Notes under the pieces: model-generated
Seen by the model: the letters and a program-made list of their open reading frames with translations, nothing else
Databases searched by the model: none
Told to the model about the DNA's origin: nothing
Translations under genes and position numbers: made by a program
Assembly: GCF_036077095.1 (NCBI RefSeq)
Contig: NZ_CP107960.1
Location: 310,001-374,000 of the forward strand
Reading direction: 5' to 3'
Source: Streptomyces sp. NBC_00376
GTDB lineage: Bacteria > Actinomycetota > Actinomycetes > Streptomycetales > Streptomycetaceae
DNA length: 64,000 bases
Shown: piece after piece, positions 9,870 to 18,791 of the stretch
How the letters are laid out: the number at the start of each line of letters is the position of its first letter
Numbering within the stretch: position 1 is the stretch's first letter

Positions 9870-10457
9870 CTACGGAACGTTCCAGGCGGCGATGAAGGGC
9901 TGCTCGCCCTCGGTGGCCAGGAAGCTGAGCGTGCCCGGATGCGGGTGGCCGAGCAACCGGCTGGCGGACGCGTCTAGGCCGAGCCAGCGCACGGTGAGCA
10001 CGCGCGCCAGATGACCGTGGGCGACGACGGCGACGTCGCCGTCGTCCAGCAGTGGCCGGATCCGGTCAAGCACCGCATCCGTGCGCGCGGCCACCTGCCG
10101 GAGCTCCTCGCCAGGATGGGCTGCGTCGCCGGGAATCACGCCGTCCCGCCACAGGTCCCAACCTGGCGCCGTCTGCTGGATCTGCACCACGGTCAGTCCC
10201 TCATACCCTCCGTAGTCCCACTCCATCAGGTCGGGATCGGGCTGGACGCCTGTCAGGCCGGCCAGCTCGGCCGTCCGCATGGCGCGGCTCAGCGGGCTAC
10301 TGAACACGGCGACCAGATGGCGTCGGGCAAGCCTCGGAGCAAGCGACCTGGCCGCGGCCTCGCCCGCGTCAGTCAGCGGGATGTCGGTGCGGCCGGCGTG
10401 TTGGCCCGACAGGCTCCATGCGGTCTGGCCATGCCTGATCAATATCAGTTCACCCAT
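9870..10457 (-). CDS. Histidine phosphatase family protein
   Basis: The 195-residue protein opens with the diagnostic LIRHGQTAWS motif (catalytic His 9), followed by the family pattern of conserved Arg (SSPLSRAMRTA), an acidic pair, and the second catalytic His (VVAHGHLARVL). The length fits the phosphoglycerate-mutase-like/PhoE branch, cytoplasmic phosphatases acting on small phosphoesters. The substrate cannot be told from sequence. ATG 10457 gives the canonical MGELILIRHG start. It appears intact and monocistronic. Confidence 0.9.
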   Translation of the reverse strand: MGELILIRHGQTAWSLSGQHAGRTDIPLTDAGEAAARSLAPRLARRHLVAVFSSPLSRAMRTAELAGLTGVQPDPDLMEWDYGGYEGLTVVQIQQTAPGWDLWRDGVIPGDAAHPGEELRQVAARTDAVLDRIRPLLDDGDVAVVAHGHLARVLTVRWLGLDASASRLLGHPHPGTLSFLATEGEQPFIAAWNVP

Positions 10458-10795
10458 GACTGCGCACCGTATCCGATCACGCGCAAACTGCCGAACGCTT
10501 CCTCGCCGCCATCGGCTGCACCCTCATCCGCTACAGCCGACCCACCGGATGGGACGACTTCCGAGTAGTCGCGAGCACAAGCACGAGTGCCCCGGGCGCT
10601 GTGGCCACGGCCGCCGGGCCGGCCGGTCAGAGCAACGCCCACCCCTGAACCACGTGCGGCGGCGTTGTGCAGACGCCCAGGAATCCGGCGTGACGACTGG
10701 GCGTCTGCGGACAGACAGGAGCAACACGAGATCCCATCATGGCTCTGGTCACGACGCGAGGACGCGCAACGTGCCGTATCCGTGGAGGAGTTGCC
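10458..10795. other. Intergenic region between divergent genes
   Basis: This 338-base segment separates the histidine phosphatase from the secreted hydrolase and must hold both promoters. Fragmentary coding-like sequence exists but no family was recognised. Confidence 0.4.
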
Positions 10796-11707
10796 ATGTC
10801 GGGCAAGAGAAGACGGCTTACGATTGGCGGCCTTCTGGCCGCCGCCGTGTTGATGGTAGGTGCGGCGCCCGGGGTGTCCGCAGGCGCCGTCGGGGCGAGT
10901 GACGCGGCTCGGTCGCCGTCGACGGTTTCAGCGGCCGCGGTGGGTACCCCGTCCGTCGGCACTGACTGGGGTGCACCGGGGCCGTACGCCGTGAGTGTGG
11001 AAGTCGGGATCGTGCACACCTTCTACCGGCCGCAGAATCTGGGGCAGTCCGGAGAATCCCATCCGGTGATCATCTGGGGCAACGGCACAGGCGCGGTGCC
11101 CGGCGTGTACAGCTCGCTGCTGCGGCACTGGGCGAGCCAGGGCTTCATCGTGGCTGCCGCCAATACGCCGACCTCCAACTACGCAATCAGCATGCGCCTT
11201 GGCATCGACGTGCTGGAGCAACGCAACGCAGACAGCTCAAGTCCCTACTACCACAAGGTGGATCTGGCGCACATCGGCTCCGCCGGTCACTCGCAGGGTG
11301 GCGCGGCCGCCGTCAATGCGGCGATCGATCCACGGGTGATCACCGCTGTGCCCATACAGCCGGGTCCCCTGACCGATCCGGACCTGATGGACGAGCCCGT
11401 CTTCTATCTGGCCGGGCAGCAGGACCACATCGTGTGGCCGGCGTTGGTGAAGGCGATGTACCAGGATTCCGACCACGTCCCTGCCGTCTACGGTGAGGTC
11501 CGGGGCGCCGGCCATCTCGACTCGATCGGCGACGGCGGGGACTTCCGTGCCCCGGCCACCGCCTGGTTCCGCTACTGGCTGATGGGCGACGAAGCGGCCG
11601 GCCGGATGTTCTTCGGCCCGGACTGCGGCTACTGCGCGGATGCCACCTTGTGGTCCGGCTGGAAACGGAACGCCGCGGCACTGCAGCTCTCCGGTCCGAC
11701 GGCCTGA
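10796..11707 (+). CDS. Secreted alpha/beta hydrolase (lipase/PETase-like fold)
   Basis: ATG 10796 follows a strong GGAGGAG ribosome site and begins a Sec signal peptide (MSGKRRRLTIGGLLAAAVLM, cleavage after about residue 28). The 303-residue protein has the nucleophile elbow GHSQGG (Ser166), with Asp210 (AGQQD) and His240 (RGAGHLD) as the likely triad. A C-terminal DCGYC pair may form a disulfide, common in extracellular members. The family covers actinobacterial triacylglycerol lipases, cutinases and dienelactone-hydrolase-like enzymes. Substrate preference cannot be read from sequence. It is probably monocistronic and exported. Confidence 0.85.
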   Translation: MSGKRRRLTIGGLLAAAVLMVGAAPGVSAGAVGASDAARSPSTVSAAAVGTPSVGTDWGAPGPYAVSVEVGIVHTFYRPQNLGQSGESHPVIIWGNGTGAVPGVYSSLLRHWASQGFIVAAANTPTSNYAISMRLGIDVLEQRNADSSSPYYHKVDLAHIGSAGHSQGGAAAVNAAIDPRVITAVPIQPGPLTDPDLMDEPVFYLAGQQDHIVWPALVKAMYQDSDHVPAVYGEVRGAGHLDSIGDGGDFRAPATAWFRYWLMGDEAAGRMFFGPDCGYCADATLWSGWKRNAAALQLSGPTA

Positions 11708-11993
11708 GGGACAGGGCAGGCCCGGGTTCAGCGCGGTGTCTCCGGTGCCCGGAATGCCTGCGCCCAGCCGAGCCGGGCCGAACCTCGCCCGACTCGGCTG
11801 ACCAGCCGCCCGCGACCACGCCCACCTGGATTCCACATGCCGCACGCCGCATCCGACAGCACCACGCCCCGCCCCGGCAACTGCATACCCTGCCCGATGA
11901 GCCACCCGCGTCCCGGCTTCGCGCCCCAACTGTTCCCCGCGCCGTGCTTCCGTATCCCCTGGCCCGACCACAACTCCGAAGGACGACGGAGCC

Positions 11994-12215
11994 ATGGGCA
12001 ACCAGGACCAGAACCAGGACAATCACGGCTGTGACCCGAACCTGTGATGGGAAGGTCCCTACACCCTTCTCGCCCGTCGCGACATCTCACAGGACGAGGA
12101 ACTGACCAGCGACTACGCCACCAGTACCTGGGATGTTCGCCCTGGCTTGCTCCTGCGGATCACCAACCAAACGCCGTAGGACGGTCACCGGCAACGACTG
12201 GAAGATAAAGCAGGA
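11994..12215 (+). pseudogene. SET-domain protein methyltransferase relic
   Basis: The frame reads HGCDPNL, then an in-frame TGA (12045-12047) where family members usually have Trp, then WEGPYTLLARRDISQDEELT and SDYATST. These are the NHSCDPN and (E)ELTxDY motifs of SET domains. After a frameshift the post-SET zinc-binding part FALACSCGSP follows, with the last Cys lost. The N-terminal half of the domain is absent. Bacterial SET proteins methylate lysines. This copy cannot be functional. Confidence 0.75.
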
Positions 12216-12346
12216 ACGCAATACCTGTCATCGGTCAGCCATCGGGACAGGTTTGACGACCCATCAAGCACCCCATACTGTCGATCCCCACCTCTCATCA
12301 TGTGGATATTAATTTCTGGATAGCAGAAACCTGTAAAGGGTGTGAC

Positions 12347-13069
12347 ATGCGACTGAACGCGGTACTTGACCCTTTCCACGAGTCCACGGAACGGTTCATC
12401 GCCACCGTCAGAACGCTTTCCGACGCGCAGATCCGGCAGCCCTCCCTAGTTCCACCATGGACCCGTGGTCACACGATCACACATGTCGCGCGGGCCGGCG
12501 ACAGCCTGTGCCGGCTGCTGGCATGGGCCCGCTCGGTAGTGGAGACACCGCAGTATTCGAGCATGGAGTCACGGGCCGCCGAGATCGACGCAGGTGCGGC
12601 ACGCCCGACGGCGGAACTGGTCGCCGACGTCGCGGCAGGCGCCGATCGGTTCGCCGAGGCGGTGCGTGCGCTGCCCGAGGACGCTTGGCAGGCGGAGGTG
12701 CGCATGCGCACTGGCGAACTGCGCACCCCGCACACGCTGGTGCCCGCCCGGCTGCGGGAACTCGAAGTACACCACGCCGACTTGGCGGCCGGTTATGGCT
12801 TCGCCGACATACCCCCCGCCGCCGCCCGCTGAATCATCGACGACATCGCCGCCGAATTCGCCCGCCGCGACAATGTGCCCGCACTGCGCATCGAGGCGCT
12901 GGACAGCGACCTGGCACACGACCTCGGCGACCCGGCCGACAGCAGCACCACCCCACTGATCGCCGGGACGCAGGCCGCCCTGCTCGCCTGGCTCACCGGC
13001 CGCTCCACGGGCGCGGACCTGAGTATCGCCGGGGCCGAGAAGGTGCCCGCGGCCCCGTACTGGATCTGA
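12347..13069 (+). pseudogene. Mycothiol-dependent maleylpyruvate isomerase-family protein with in-frame TGA
   Basis: From ATG 12347 the protein shows the DinB-like MDMPI_N fold (PSLVPPWTRGHTITHVARAG, with the metal-ligand His region, and RLRELEVHHADLAAGYGF with the second and third ligands). At codon 162 a TGA (12830-12832) interrupts the frame. The same frame continues with IIDDIAAEFARRDN to PAAPYWI and stops at 13067-13069, giving the C-terminal domain. TGG to TGA is the simplest explanation. The first 161 residues hold all putative metal ligands, so a shortened active protein is conceivable. Confidence 0.8.
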
Positions 13070-13074
13070 TGCCC

Positions 13075-13240
13075 CCGCCTCTGCGCCGCGGGCCGGATCG
13101 AGAGCCCGAGCCGGCTGATCCGCCAAGCCGCAATCGCCGCCGTCCCCACCGGCACCGAACGCATCACAAAGACCAGCCTCGACCAGATCGATATTGTTCA
13201 CCTCGCCAAGACGCGCCACCAAAACAAGCCGGAAGTCTTC
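13075..13240 (+). pseudogene. C-terminal fragment of TniB/TnsC-type transposition ATPase
   Basis: Directly after the previous stop, in the same frame, lies GRIESPSRLIRQAAIAAV and TERITKTSLDQIDIVHLA. This matches the C-terminal sensor/lid region of AAA+ transposition proteins of the TniB family. The ATPase core is absent. It is a remnant left by a transposon insertion or deletion. Confidence 0.65.
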
Positions 13241-13507
13241 ATGACACCGACCCGGAAGAACGCTCTGCTCAGGAGAAACACAGCCGGTGCCCCGAGACGT
13301 AAAAGCTGCACGCAACAAGACCCCTTACCTGCGTCGAAGTTGACACAATTTCAAGTAGTTCGGCCCGACAGATACCACGACCCGTTTCTCCGCGATCGTC
13401 AGGTCTGGCGTCGCTACCGACGCTGGGCGGAGAGCAGTTCGCGCAACTGGAGGCAGAGCCGGCCAAGGGTATTCGAACTCTCACTTGCCCGGCAGGCCGC
13501 CTGTTGA

Positions 13508-13705
13508 TCACCCACCAGCCGAACCGCCGGCCCGGCATGGCCCGACCTCAATCGTGTACCGAACCGCAAGCAGCTGGCCGAGCGGCTCGTAGTGTTTCGG
13601 GCAGACAATCAACGCCTTGGAAGTCGCCCACGGGCCGGTGTCGGGAGCGACCGGCATGCCACCCGGCTTGCTGCGCCAAGAACCAAAAAAAGTGGATCCG
13701 GTCAT
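13508..13705 (-). CDS. Possible small protein (65 aa), unrecognised
   Basis: An ATG at 13705 opens a short frame with protein-like composition (GSWRSKPGGMPVAPDTGP, ALIVCPKHYEPLGQLLAV). There is no strong ribosome site and no known domain. It is in the same frame as the upstream SRPBCC segment, which could also explain the open frame. Confidence 0.25.
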   Translation of the reverse strand: MTGSTFFGSWRSKPGGMPVAPDTGPWATSKALIVCPKHYEPLGQLLAVRYTIEVGPCRAGGSAGG

Positions 13706-13802
13706 GAACAGGAACCGGCTCGGGTAGTCCGGTCCCGGGTGCGGGCAGGGACGCCCTGGCTCTCGGGTCCTGCATAGGACAGACGAGCCGACAAGAACCG
13801 GC

Positions 13803-14266
13803 TCAGGATCCGGCAGTGGACACGTGGCGATCCAACTCGGCGGCCAGGCGCCGCATGACCGTACGGTTGGCGCGCCGCATGGTGGCCCGGACGACGGGCG
13901 CCAGCAGGCAGTCGGCGAGCGGGCGCGTGCCCAGGTGTACTTGAACGACACGCGGCTTCCGCCTGTTCGCAGCCGTTCGATGGTGTAGGTGCCACGGGCC
14001 AGGCGCCGGCCGGCCGCACTGACGTTCCGTTCGACGATGCGCCGAGGCGGGTCGGCCTCGACGACCTCGATGGTGACGTCGGTCTTCGTGCCGCCCAGCG
14101 CGGCTGTGACCGTGGCGCACGATCCGATGCCGCGACCGGGGCCGCTGTAGTGCCAGTCGGTCAGGTAGTGGTTGGTGAATCGCTCGTGGTGAGTCATGAC
14201 ATCGAGGAAACCGTAAGCCTGCTCGGGCGTCTGCGGTACGTCGATCGACACGGTGACAGGCTTCAT
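13803..14266 (-). pseudogene. SRPBCC (START-like) family protein, one frameshift
   Basis: ATG 14266 starts MKPVTVSIDVPQTPEQAYGF, the usual opening of polyketide-cyclase/START-like proteins. It runs through HHERFTNHYLTDWHYSGPG and SRVSFKYTWARA. Near 13925 the frame must shift by one base to continue as PLADCLLAPVVRATMRRANR and end at 13803. These domains form a hydrophobic ligand pocket. The gene is transcribed divergently from a TetR regulator, and its start codon lies inside a candidate operator. The indel is in a C/G-rich run, so a sequencing error is possible. Confidence 0.7.
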
Positions 14267-14304
14267 GTACCACACGGTACATAGGCCATGTACCAATTGG
14301 TACA
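14266..14304. promoter_or_regulatory. Two copies of a TetR-type operator TGTACC-N4-GGTACA
   Basis: Two inverted repeats share identical arms: TGTACC ACAC GGTACA at 14266-14281 and the perfect 16-bp palindrome TGTACCAATTGGTACA at 14289-14304. Their centres are 23 bp apart. They fill the short space between divergent starts, with the left copy touching the ATG of the SRPBCC gene. This is a classic layout for a TetR repressor controlling itself and its neighbour. Confidence 0.75.
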
Positions 14305-14312
14305 CTCGCAAC

Positions 14313-14921
14313 GTGGTGAATACGGACGGTTCGCATCCTGAGGACAAGGCAGCGCCCGATAAGGACGGGGACCGGCGCTCTCAACTGATGAACGCAGCCG
14401 TCGACTACGTCTCAGCACACGGCTTCGCGGACCTGAGCCTGCGCGGTCTGGGTGCCGCGATCGGTGTCAGCCACCGCATGCTGATCCACTATTTCGGTTC
14501 CAAGGAACAGCTGCTCGTCGAGATCGTCCGGACTTCGGAGCAGCGCCAGCTTGATCTGCTGTCCCGGTTCCGCCTGGAACCCGGTCTCTCGCCCTCCGAT
14601 GCTGCGAGGCTCCTCTGGAAGCAGCTGACGGACCCTCGACTGGCAGGTCAGGAGCGGCTCTTCTTCGAGATCTACGGGCACGCGCTGCGGGGCCGTCCCG
14701 AAGCCGCCCCGATCCTCGAAGGGCTCGTGAACAACTGGCTCGAGCCACTCATGGCCGCCGAGGTCGCCGCAGGTGTGGACCCTGCCGTGGCCCGGAACCG
14801 CGCCAGGCTGGGACTCGCCACCGTCCGCGGCCTGCTGCTCGACCTGCTCGCCACCGGTGACCGCGTCGGTGTCGACGCGGCCATGGAGGAGTTTCTCCGG
14901 CTGTACTACGACTCGAAGTGA
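14313..14921 (+). CDS. TetR-family transcriptional regulator
   Basis: The 202-residue protein (start GTG 14313 or 14316) has the N-terminal helix-turn-helix: AVDYVSAHGFADLSLRGLGA and GVSHRMLIHYFGSKEQLLVE, with the conserved YFGSKE end of the recognition helix. The C-terminal all-helical ligand domain is of normal length. Upstream starts would run through the operator pair and are unlikely. It is divergent from the SRPBCC gene and presumably represses both promoters until an unidentified hydrophobic ligand binds. Confidence 0.9.
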   Translation: MVNTDGSHPEDKAAPDKDGDRRSQLMNAAVDYVSAHGFADLSLRGLGAAIGVSHRMLIHYFGSKEQLLVEIVRTSEQRQLDLLSRFRLEPGLSPSDAARLLWKQLTDPRLAGQERLFFEIYGHALRGRPEAAPILEGLVNNWLEPLMAAEVAAGVDPAVARNRARLGLATVRGLLLDLLATGDRVGVDAAMEEFLRLYYDSK

Positions 14922-15165
14922 CGGAGCCGCCGATTACGAAGCTGGCCCCGTGGCGGCCGCCACATCCGGGTGTCGGAAGAGGCTCCGGGACAGGCTGAAT
15001 CCCCATGGACCGGGGCGTGGCGGGCAGCAAGCATCATCTGATCACCCATGGGGCCGGCATCACGCTGCGCGAAGTGTGCCGCCCGTGCGGGGGGAGCGCA
15101 GCCGGCCCCGACGCGATCAACGCTTCCTCACAGTGTGCGGTCAGCGGATACGAACCGCGTCGGAG

Positions 15166-15624
15166 TCAGCCCCAGGTCTGGCCGGCCGGTTCCTTGATGG
15201 TGCGGTTGATCCGGTTGAAGAAGTTGGTCAGCGCGATCTCCAGGTTGATCGCTCCGATCTCCTGCTCGGTGAAATGGGCGTCGGCCTTTGCCCAGATCTC
15301 GTCGGTGACTCCTTCCGCACCGTCCTGCAGCTGGGTGGCGGCCTCCGCCAGCTCCAGCGCCGCGCGCTCCGCATCGGTGTAGAACGGCGCCTCCCGCCAC
15401 GCCACCACATTGTGCAGCCGCTCGTCGGTCTCGCCGGCCTTCTTCGCCCCGGCGACACTCGCGTACACGCACGCCGAGCAGCTGTTGATCTGACTGACGC
15501 GCAGGTGGACCAGCGCGAGCAGCTTCGGGTCGACGCCTCCGGCCGCGATCGCCTTCTGCAGATGCCCGACCGCGGCCCACACGTCGCGGTTGTTCGTGTT
15601 CTTGTTCTTGAGCCGGTTCTCCAT
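15166..15624 (-). CDS. Carboxymuconolactone decarboxylase/AhpD-like protein, sigma-factor partner
   Basis: The 152-residue protein has the CMD core with NSCSACVYASVAGAKKAG: Cys49 and Cys52 form the CxxC pair, while the His that usually follows three residues later is a Ser. It ends NFFNRINRTIKEPAGQTWG, typical of the subgroup encoded beside ECF41 sigma factors. These proteins are thought to handle peroxides or reactive electrophiles through the thiol pair. It is divergent from the sigma gene with 87 bases between, so it is a likely target of that sigma factor. Confidence 0.85.
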   Translation of the reverse strand: MENRLKNKNTNNRDVWAAVGHLQKAIAAGGVDPKLLALVHLRVSQINSCSACVYASVAGAKKAGETDERLHNVVAWREAPFYTDAERAALELAEAATQLQDGAEGVTDEIWAKADAHFTEQEIGAINLEIALTNFFNRINRTIKEPAGQTWG

Positions 15625-15669
15625 CTGGGAGTGCTCGCCTTGATCGGGGTTACGTTCCGGGGCTTGTGC

Positions 15670-15687
15670 CCGTCACACCTATGACGG
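15670..15687. promoter_or_regulatory. Inverted repeat in the ECF41-type divergent promoter region
   Basis: CCGTCA-N6-TGACGG is centred between the decarboxylase and the sigma gene. On the minus strand a TGTGACG element followed by CGTAAC resembles, loosely, the TGTCACA/CGTC pattern known for ECF41 autoregulated promoters. The exact -35/-10 assignment is uncertain. Confidence 0.4.
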
Positions 15688-15711
15688 AGCAGTTTCGAGG
15701 AAGGTAACAAC

Positions 15712-16665
15712 ATGCCCGACGCCCATCCCACGGATCCGGTCTCCGAGGCCTTCGAGTCCCACCGCGACCGGCTTCGAGGCGTCGCCTACCGCGTGCTCGG
15801 ATCACACGCCGACGCGGAGCACGTGGTCCAGGAGGCATGGCTGCGTCTCTCCCGCCAGGACACCGGCACCATCGAGAACCTCGGCGGCCGGCTGACCACC
15901 GTGGTCGGCCGCATCAGCCTCGATGTCCTGCGATCGGGCCGGACCCGCCCTGAAGTCGCCCTCGACGACCAGCTGCCCGAATTCACCGTGACCCTCGACG
16001 ACGCTCCTGCTCCGGAAGACCTCGTGGCGCTCGGGGACTCCGTCGGCCTCGCGCTCCTCACGGTCCTGGACTCGCTGCGCCCGGACGAACGGCTGGCGTT
16101 CGTGCTGCACGACGTGTTCGCCGTGCCCCACGGAGAGATAGGCACAATTCTCGGCAAGTCCACCGACGCGACCAAAATGCTCACCAGCCGCGCCCGCAGG
16201 AAAATCAGGAAAGTACGAGACTTCCAGCAGCTGGCAGGCACCGGACGACAGCAACGCGAGGTGGTTCAAGCCTTCCTGGCTGCGGCCCGCCACGGTCAGT
16301 TCGAGCAACTGCTACAGGTTCTCCACCCCGAAGTGAAGTTCACCATTCACACCCCGGATGGACGGTTCGTCACGCTCGGAGCCACCGAAGTCGCCACCCG
16401 CGCGCGAGTGGCAGGCGGCACAGCCCGAGGACATGCGGCGACCGTCAACGGCCGCCCCGGTGTCATCACCTGGAGCGAAGAGGGCACCCCGGTCTCCCTC
16501 CTCGCCTTCATCGTCGCCGACGGCCGCATCACCGAGATCACCGCTGTGATCGATCCGGCCCGACTCGCCCTCATGAATCTGCCGGACCCGGTGTGGCTCC
16601 CTGCCGGAGACCGCCGCTCGTCCTCAATGTGGCCCATGCCGGGCCAGACCCCGCAGGGAGGGTGA
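15712..16665 (+). CDS. ECF41-like (SigJ-type) sigma factor with SnoaL-like C-terminal domain
   Basis: The 317-residue protein has sigma region 2 (SHRDRLRGVAYRVLGSHADA, EHVVQEAWLRL), region 4 (ALLTVLDSLRPDERLAFVLHD, then VPHGEIGTILGKSTDATKML), and then a SnoaL/NTF2-like extension from about residue 185 to 300 (QVLHPEVKFTIHTPDGRF). In ECF41 proteins this extension replaces an anti-sigma factor and modulates activity. The short spacing to the divergent decarboxylase is the signature of this group. The start ATG 15712 has a GAAGG site. The last 15 residues run close to a truncated IS630 element. Confidence 0.88.
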   Translation: MPDAHPTDPVSEAFESHRDRLRGVAYRVLGSHADAEHVVQEAWLRLSRQDTGTIENLGGRLTTVVGRISLDVLRSGRTRPEVALDDQLPEFTVTLDDAPAPEDLVALGDSVGLALLTVLDSLRPDERLAFVLHDVFAVPHGEIGTILGKSTDATKMLTSRARRKIRKVRDFQQLAGTGRQQREVVQAFLAAARHGQFEQLLQVLHPEVKFTIHTPDGRFVTLGATEVATRARVAGGTARGHAATVNGRPGVITWSEEGTPVSLLAFIVADGRITEITAVIDPARLALMNLPDPVWLPAGDRRSSSMWPMPGQTPQGG

Positions 16666-16674
16666 ACGTGGCCA

Positions 16675-17331
16675 CCTCATGGGCGGAGGGTGCTGGGCAG
16701 GGTGCCGTTCGGGGTGACCGGCAGGGGCCCAGGACGAGCCAGCGGTGGGTCGGATGCCGAGCGGGCCGAACTCGTCGAATGCGAAGACCCGGTCGGGGAA
16801 GCGGTCCAGGACGTGTTCGATGCGGTCGAGCTTGGCGTCCCGCTCGGGGTCCGGGGACTCCTTCCACGTCTTGGTGCGCTGGAAGGTGATGCCGCGGCGG
16901 GCGAGCAGGCAACGTAACGCCTCGCGGCCGATGCGGGTGACGCGGCCGTGGACTTTCCGCAGGTAGGCGGCGAGTTTACGGATGGACCAGCGGGTGAAGG
17001 GCTGGCCGAGCTTGGGCGGGCGGGTGGTGGCCGTCTGGACGACGAAGTCTTCGTCGTCAGAACCGAGCAGGCGGGGACGGCCTCCCGCCCACCGAGGGTC
17101 CAGGCAGGCCAGGCCGATCTCATTGAATCGGTGGATCACGTCCCGGACGGTGTCCTCGTCGGCCTGCACCAACTGTGCGATCACCGGCACCCGGTTACCG
17201 CCGGCCGAGGCCAGCAGCATCATCGCGCGCCGGTAACGCACCGAACTGGTGCTGCCCCGGCGCACGATCTGCTGCAGCTTCTGCCCTTCCTGATCGGTCA
17301 AACTGCGCACACGAACAGGCTCTGCCACCAC
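16675..17331 (-). pseudogene. IS630-family transposase, 3'-truncated
   Basis: The N-terminal 215 or so residues are intact: helix-turn-helix region (VRDVIHRFNEIGLACLDPRW), GGRPRLL linker, second DNA-binding segment (RWSIRKLAAYLRKVHGRVTR), and the first catalytic Asp in VFAFDEFGPLGIRP. Homology stops near 16675, next to the sigma gene end, so the second Asp and the Glu are missing. It is a different lineage from the relics at 1859 and 44893. Confidence 0.85.
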
Positions 17332-17525
17332 ACCCCCAGCGATCGGACGGACGTCACCCCATATCCAACCGCCGCCATCCCCAACCCGGTGAACCTTCCC
17401 GGTCAGAGCACTAGTAGTGCTTGGTCATGTTGGTGCGGGGTCTGGCATGTTGCGGTGACAGGTGGGGCAGGCGCCGGTCCAGATCGCGAGGAGTATCTGC
17501 AGCTCGTGGACGACTCGGTAGAGGC

Positions 17526-18791
17526 TCAGGCCGACGCCGTCTCTTTTGGGGATCGGCTCAGTCGCTGCAGGGTGCAGAAGGCGTGGGCGACCGAGACGAG
17601 GGTGACGTGGTGGTGCCAGCCTGGCCAGGTTCGGCCTTCGAAGTGGGCCAGGCCCAGGGCCTGTTTCATCTCGCGGTAGTCGTTCTCGATGCGCCAGCGG
17701 AGCTTCGCGGTGCGCACGAGGACGGGCAACGGGGTGGTTGCGGGCAGGTTGGAGAGCCAGAACTGCACGGGCTCGTCCTGGTCGGCGGGCCATTCGGCCA
17801 GCAACCAGCGGACCGGAAGCTCGGTGGCGGCCGTGGCCTTGCGGATCTCGCGTCCGGCGGGCCGGATCCGCAGGGCCACGAAGCGCGAGTACATGCGTTT
17901 GTGCCCGCTGCGGCCACTGCCCGGCCGTGATCCCTCCCTCCACTGCACCGGCCGCGCGGAAGACTTTCCGGCCGCGATGACCAGGCTCTTCACCCTCCGG
18001 GCCGGCTCGGGGTAGGCAGGAACCGGCCGTCTGCCCCGGCCTGTGCAGGCCGGGGCAGACGGCTGTGCGTCCTCGGGCTGTGCGGTGGTCGGGGTCGAGA
18101 TGCCCACCACGTAATCGAGACCGCGTTCTTCCAGGCCGAGCCGGAAGGCGGCGGTGTCACCATAGCCGCCGTCGGCGATGACCTGGGGCACCTCGATGCC
18201 CCAGGACCGCGTCTCGTCGATCATGTCGAGGGCCAGCTGCCACTTCTCGACATGGCCCACCTGGGCAGGGATGGCGCACTTGCCACGGCGGGCCACTTTG
18301 GCCTGATCGGCCTTCGGCGAGGCGGGATCCCAGCTCCCGGGCAGGAACAGACGCCAGTTCACCGCCGCCGAGGCGCCGTTGGAAGCCAGGTGCAGCGACA
18401 CCCCGGCCTGGCAGTTGGTGACCTTGCCCGCAGTGCCGGTGTACTGCCGGGTCACACACGCCGACGCATCCCCGTCCTTGAGGAACCCGGTGTCATCGAT
18501 GATCAACGCGGTGGGCTTGACGACCGGCTGCATACGCCAGGCCAGACGGGCCCGCACATGCGCCGCATCCCACGGGCTGGAGGTGATGAAGTGGGCCAGC
18601 GCCTGCCGGTTCCCGTCTTCGCCCAGGCGGGCGGCCATCGGTTCCACCGACTTGCGCCCGCCGTCCAGCAGCAGGCCCCGCAGATAGACCCCACCCCACC
18701 GACGCTGATCCGCTCGCGCGAACGGCTCGAACATCTCCGCCGCGAAGTCCTCCAGATCACACCGGACCGCAGCCAACTCCCCACTCAGCAC
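17526..18791 (-). CDS. IS701-family transposase
   Basis: The 421-residue DDE transposase is full length. The catalytic triad regions are visible: first Asp in ALIIDDTGFLKDGDAS, second Asp in VIADGGYGDTAAF, and the Glu/YREMK block (YREMKQALGLAHFEGRTW) near the C-terminus. A linker around residue 250 coincides with a strong DNA hairpin (18031-18058). The start is ATG 18791 just inside the right inverted repeat. Confidence 0.92.
   Translation of the reverse strand: MLSGELAAVRCDLEDFAAEMFEPFARADQRRWGGVYLRGLLLDGGRKSVEPMAARLGEDGNRQALAHFITSSPWDAAHVRARLAWRMQPVVKPTALIIDDTGFLKDGDASACVTRQYTGTAGKVTNCQAGVSLHLASNGASAAVNWRLFLPGSWDPASPKADQAKVARRGKCAIPAQVGHVEKWQLALDMIDETRSWGIEVPQVIADGGYGDTAAFRLGLEERGLDYVVGISTPTTAQPEDAQPSAPACTGRGRRPVPAYPEPARRVKSLVIAAGKSSARPVQWREGSRPGSGRSGHKRMYSRFVALRIRPAGREIRKATAATELPVRWLLAEWPADQDEPVQFWLSNLPATTPLPVLVRTAKLRWRIENDYREMKQALGLAHFEGRTWPGWHHHVTLVSVAHAFCTLQRLSRSPKETASA
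18031..18058. repeat. 13-bp-arm hairpin inside the IS701 transposase gene
   Basis: CTGCCCCGGCCTG is followed by a two-base loop and its exact complement. It lies within the coding sequence at the variable linker of the transposase. It might slow transcription or translation, or be a by-product of GC-rich codons. Confidence 0.6.

Noticed and set aside
13460..13500. TTCGAAC motif like a tRNA T-loop
   Set aside because: The flanking bases do not form the required five-base stem on either strand.
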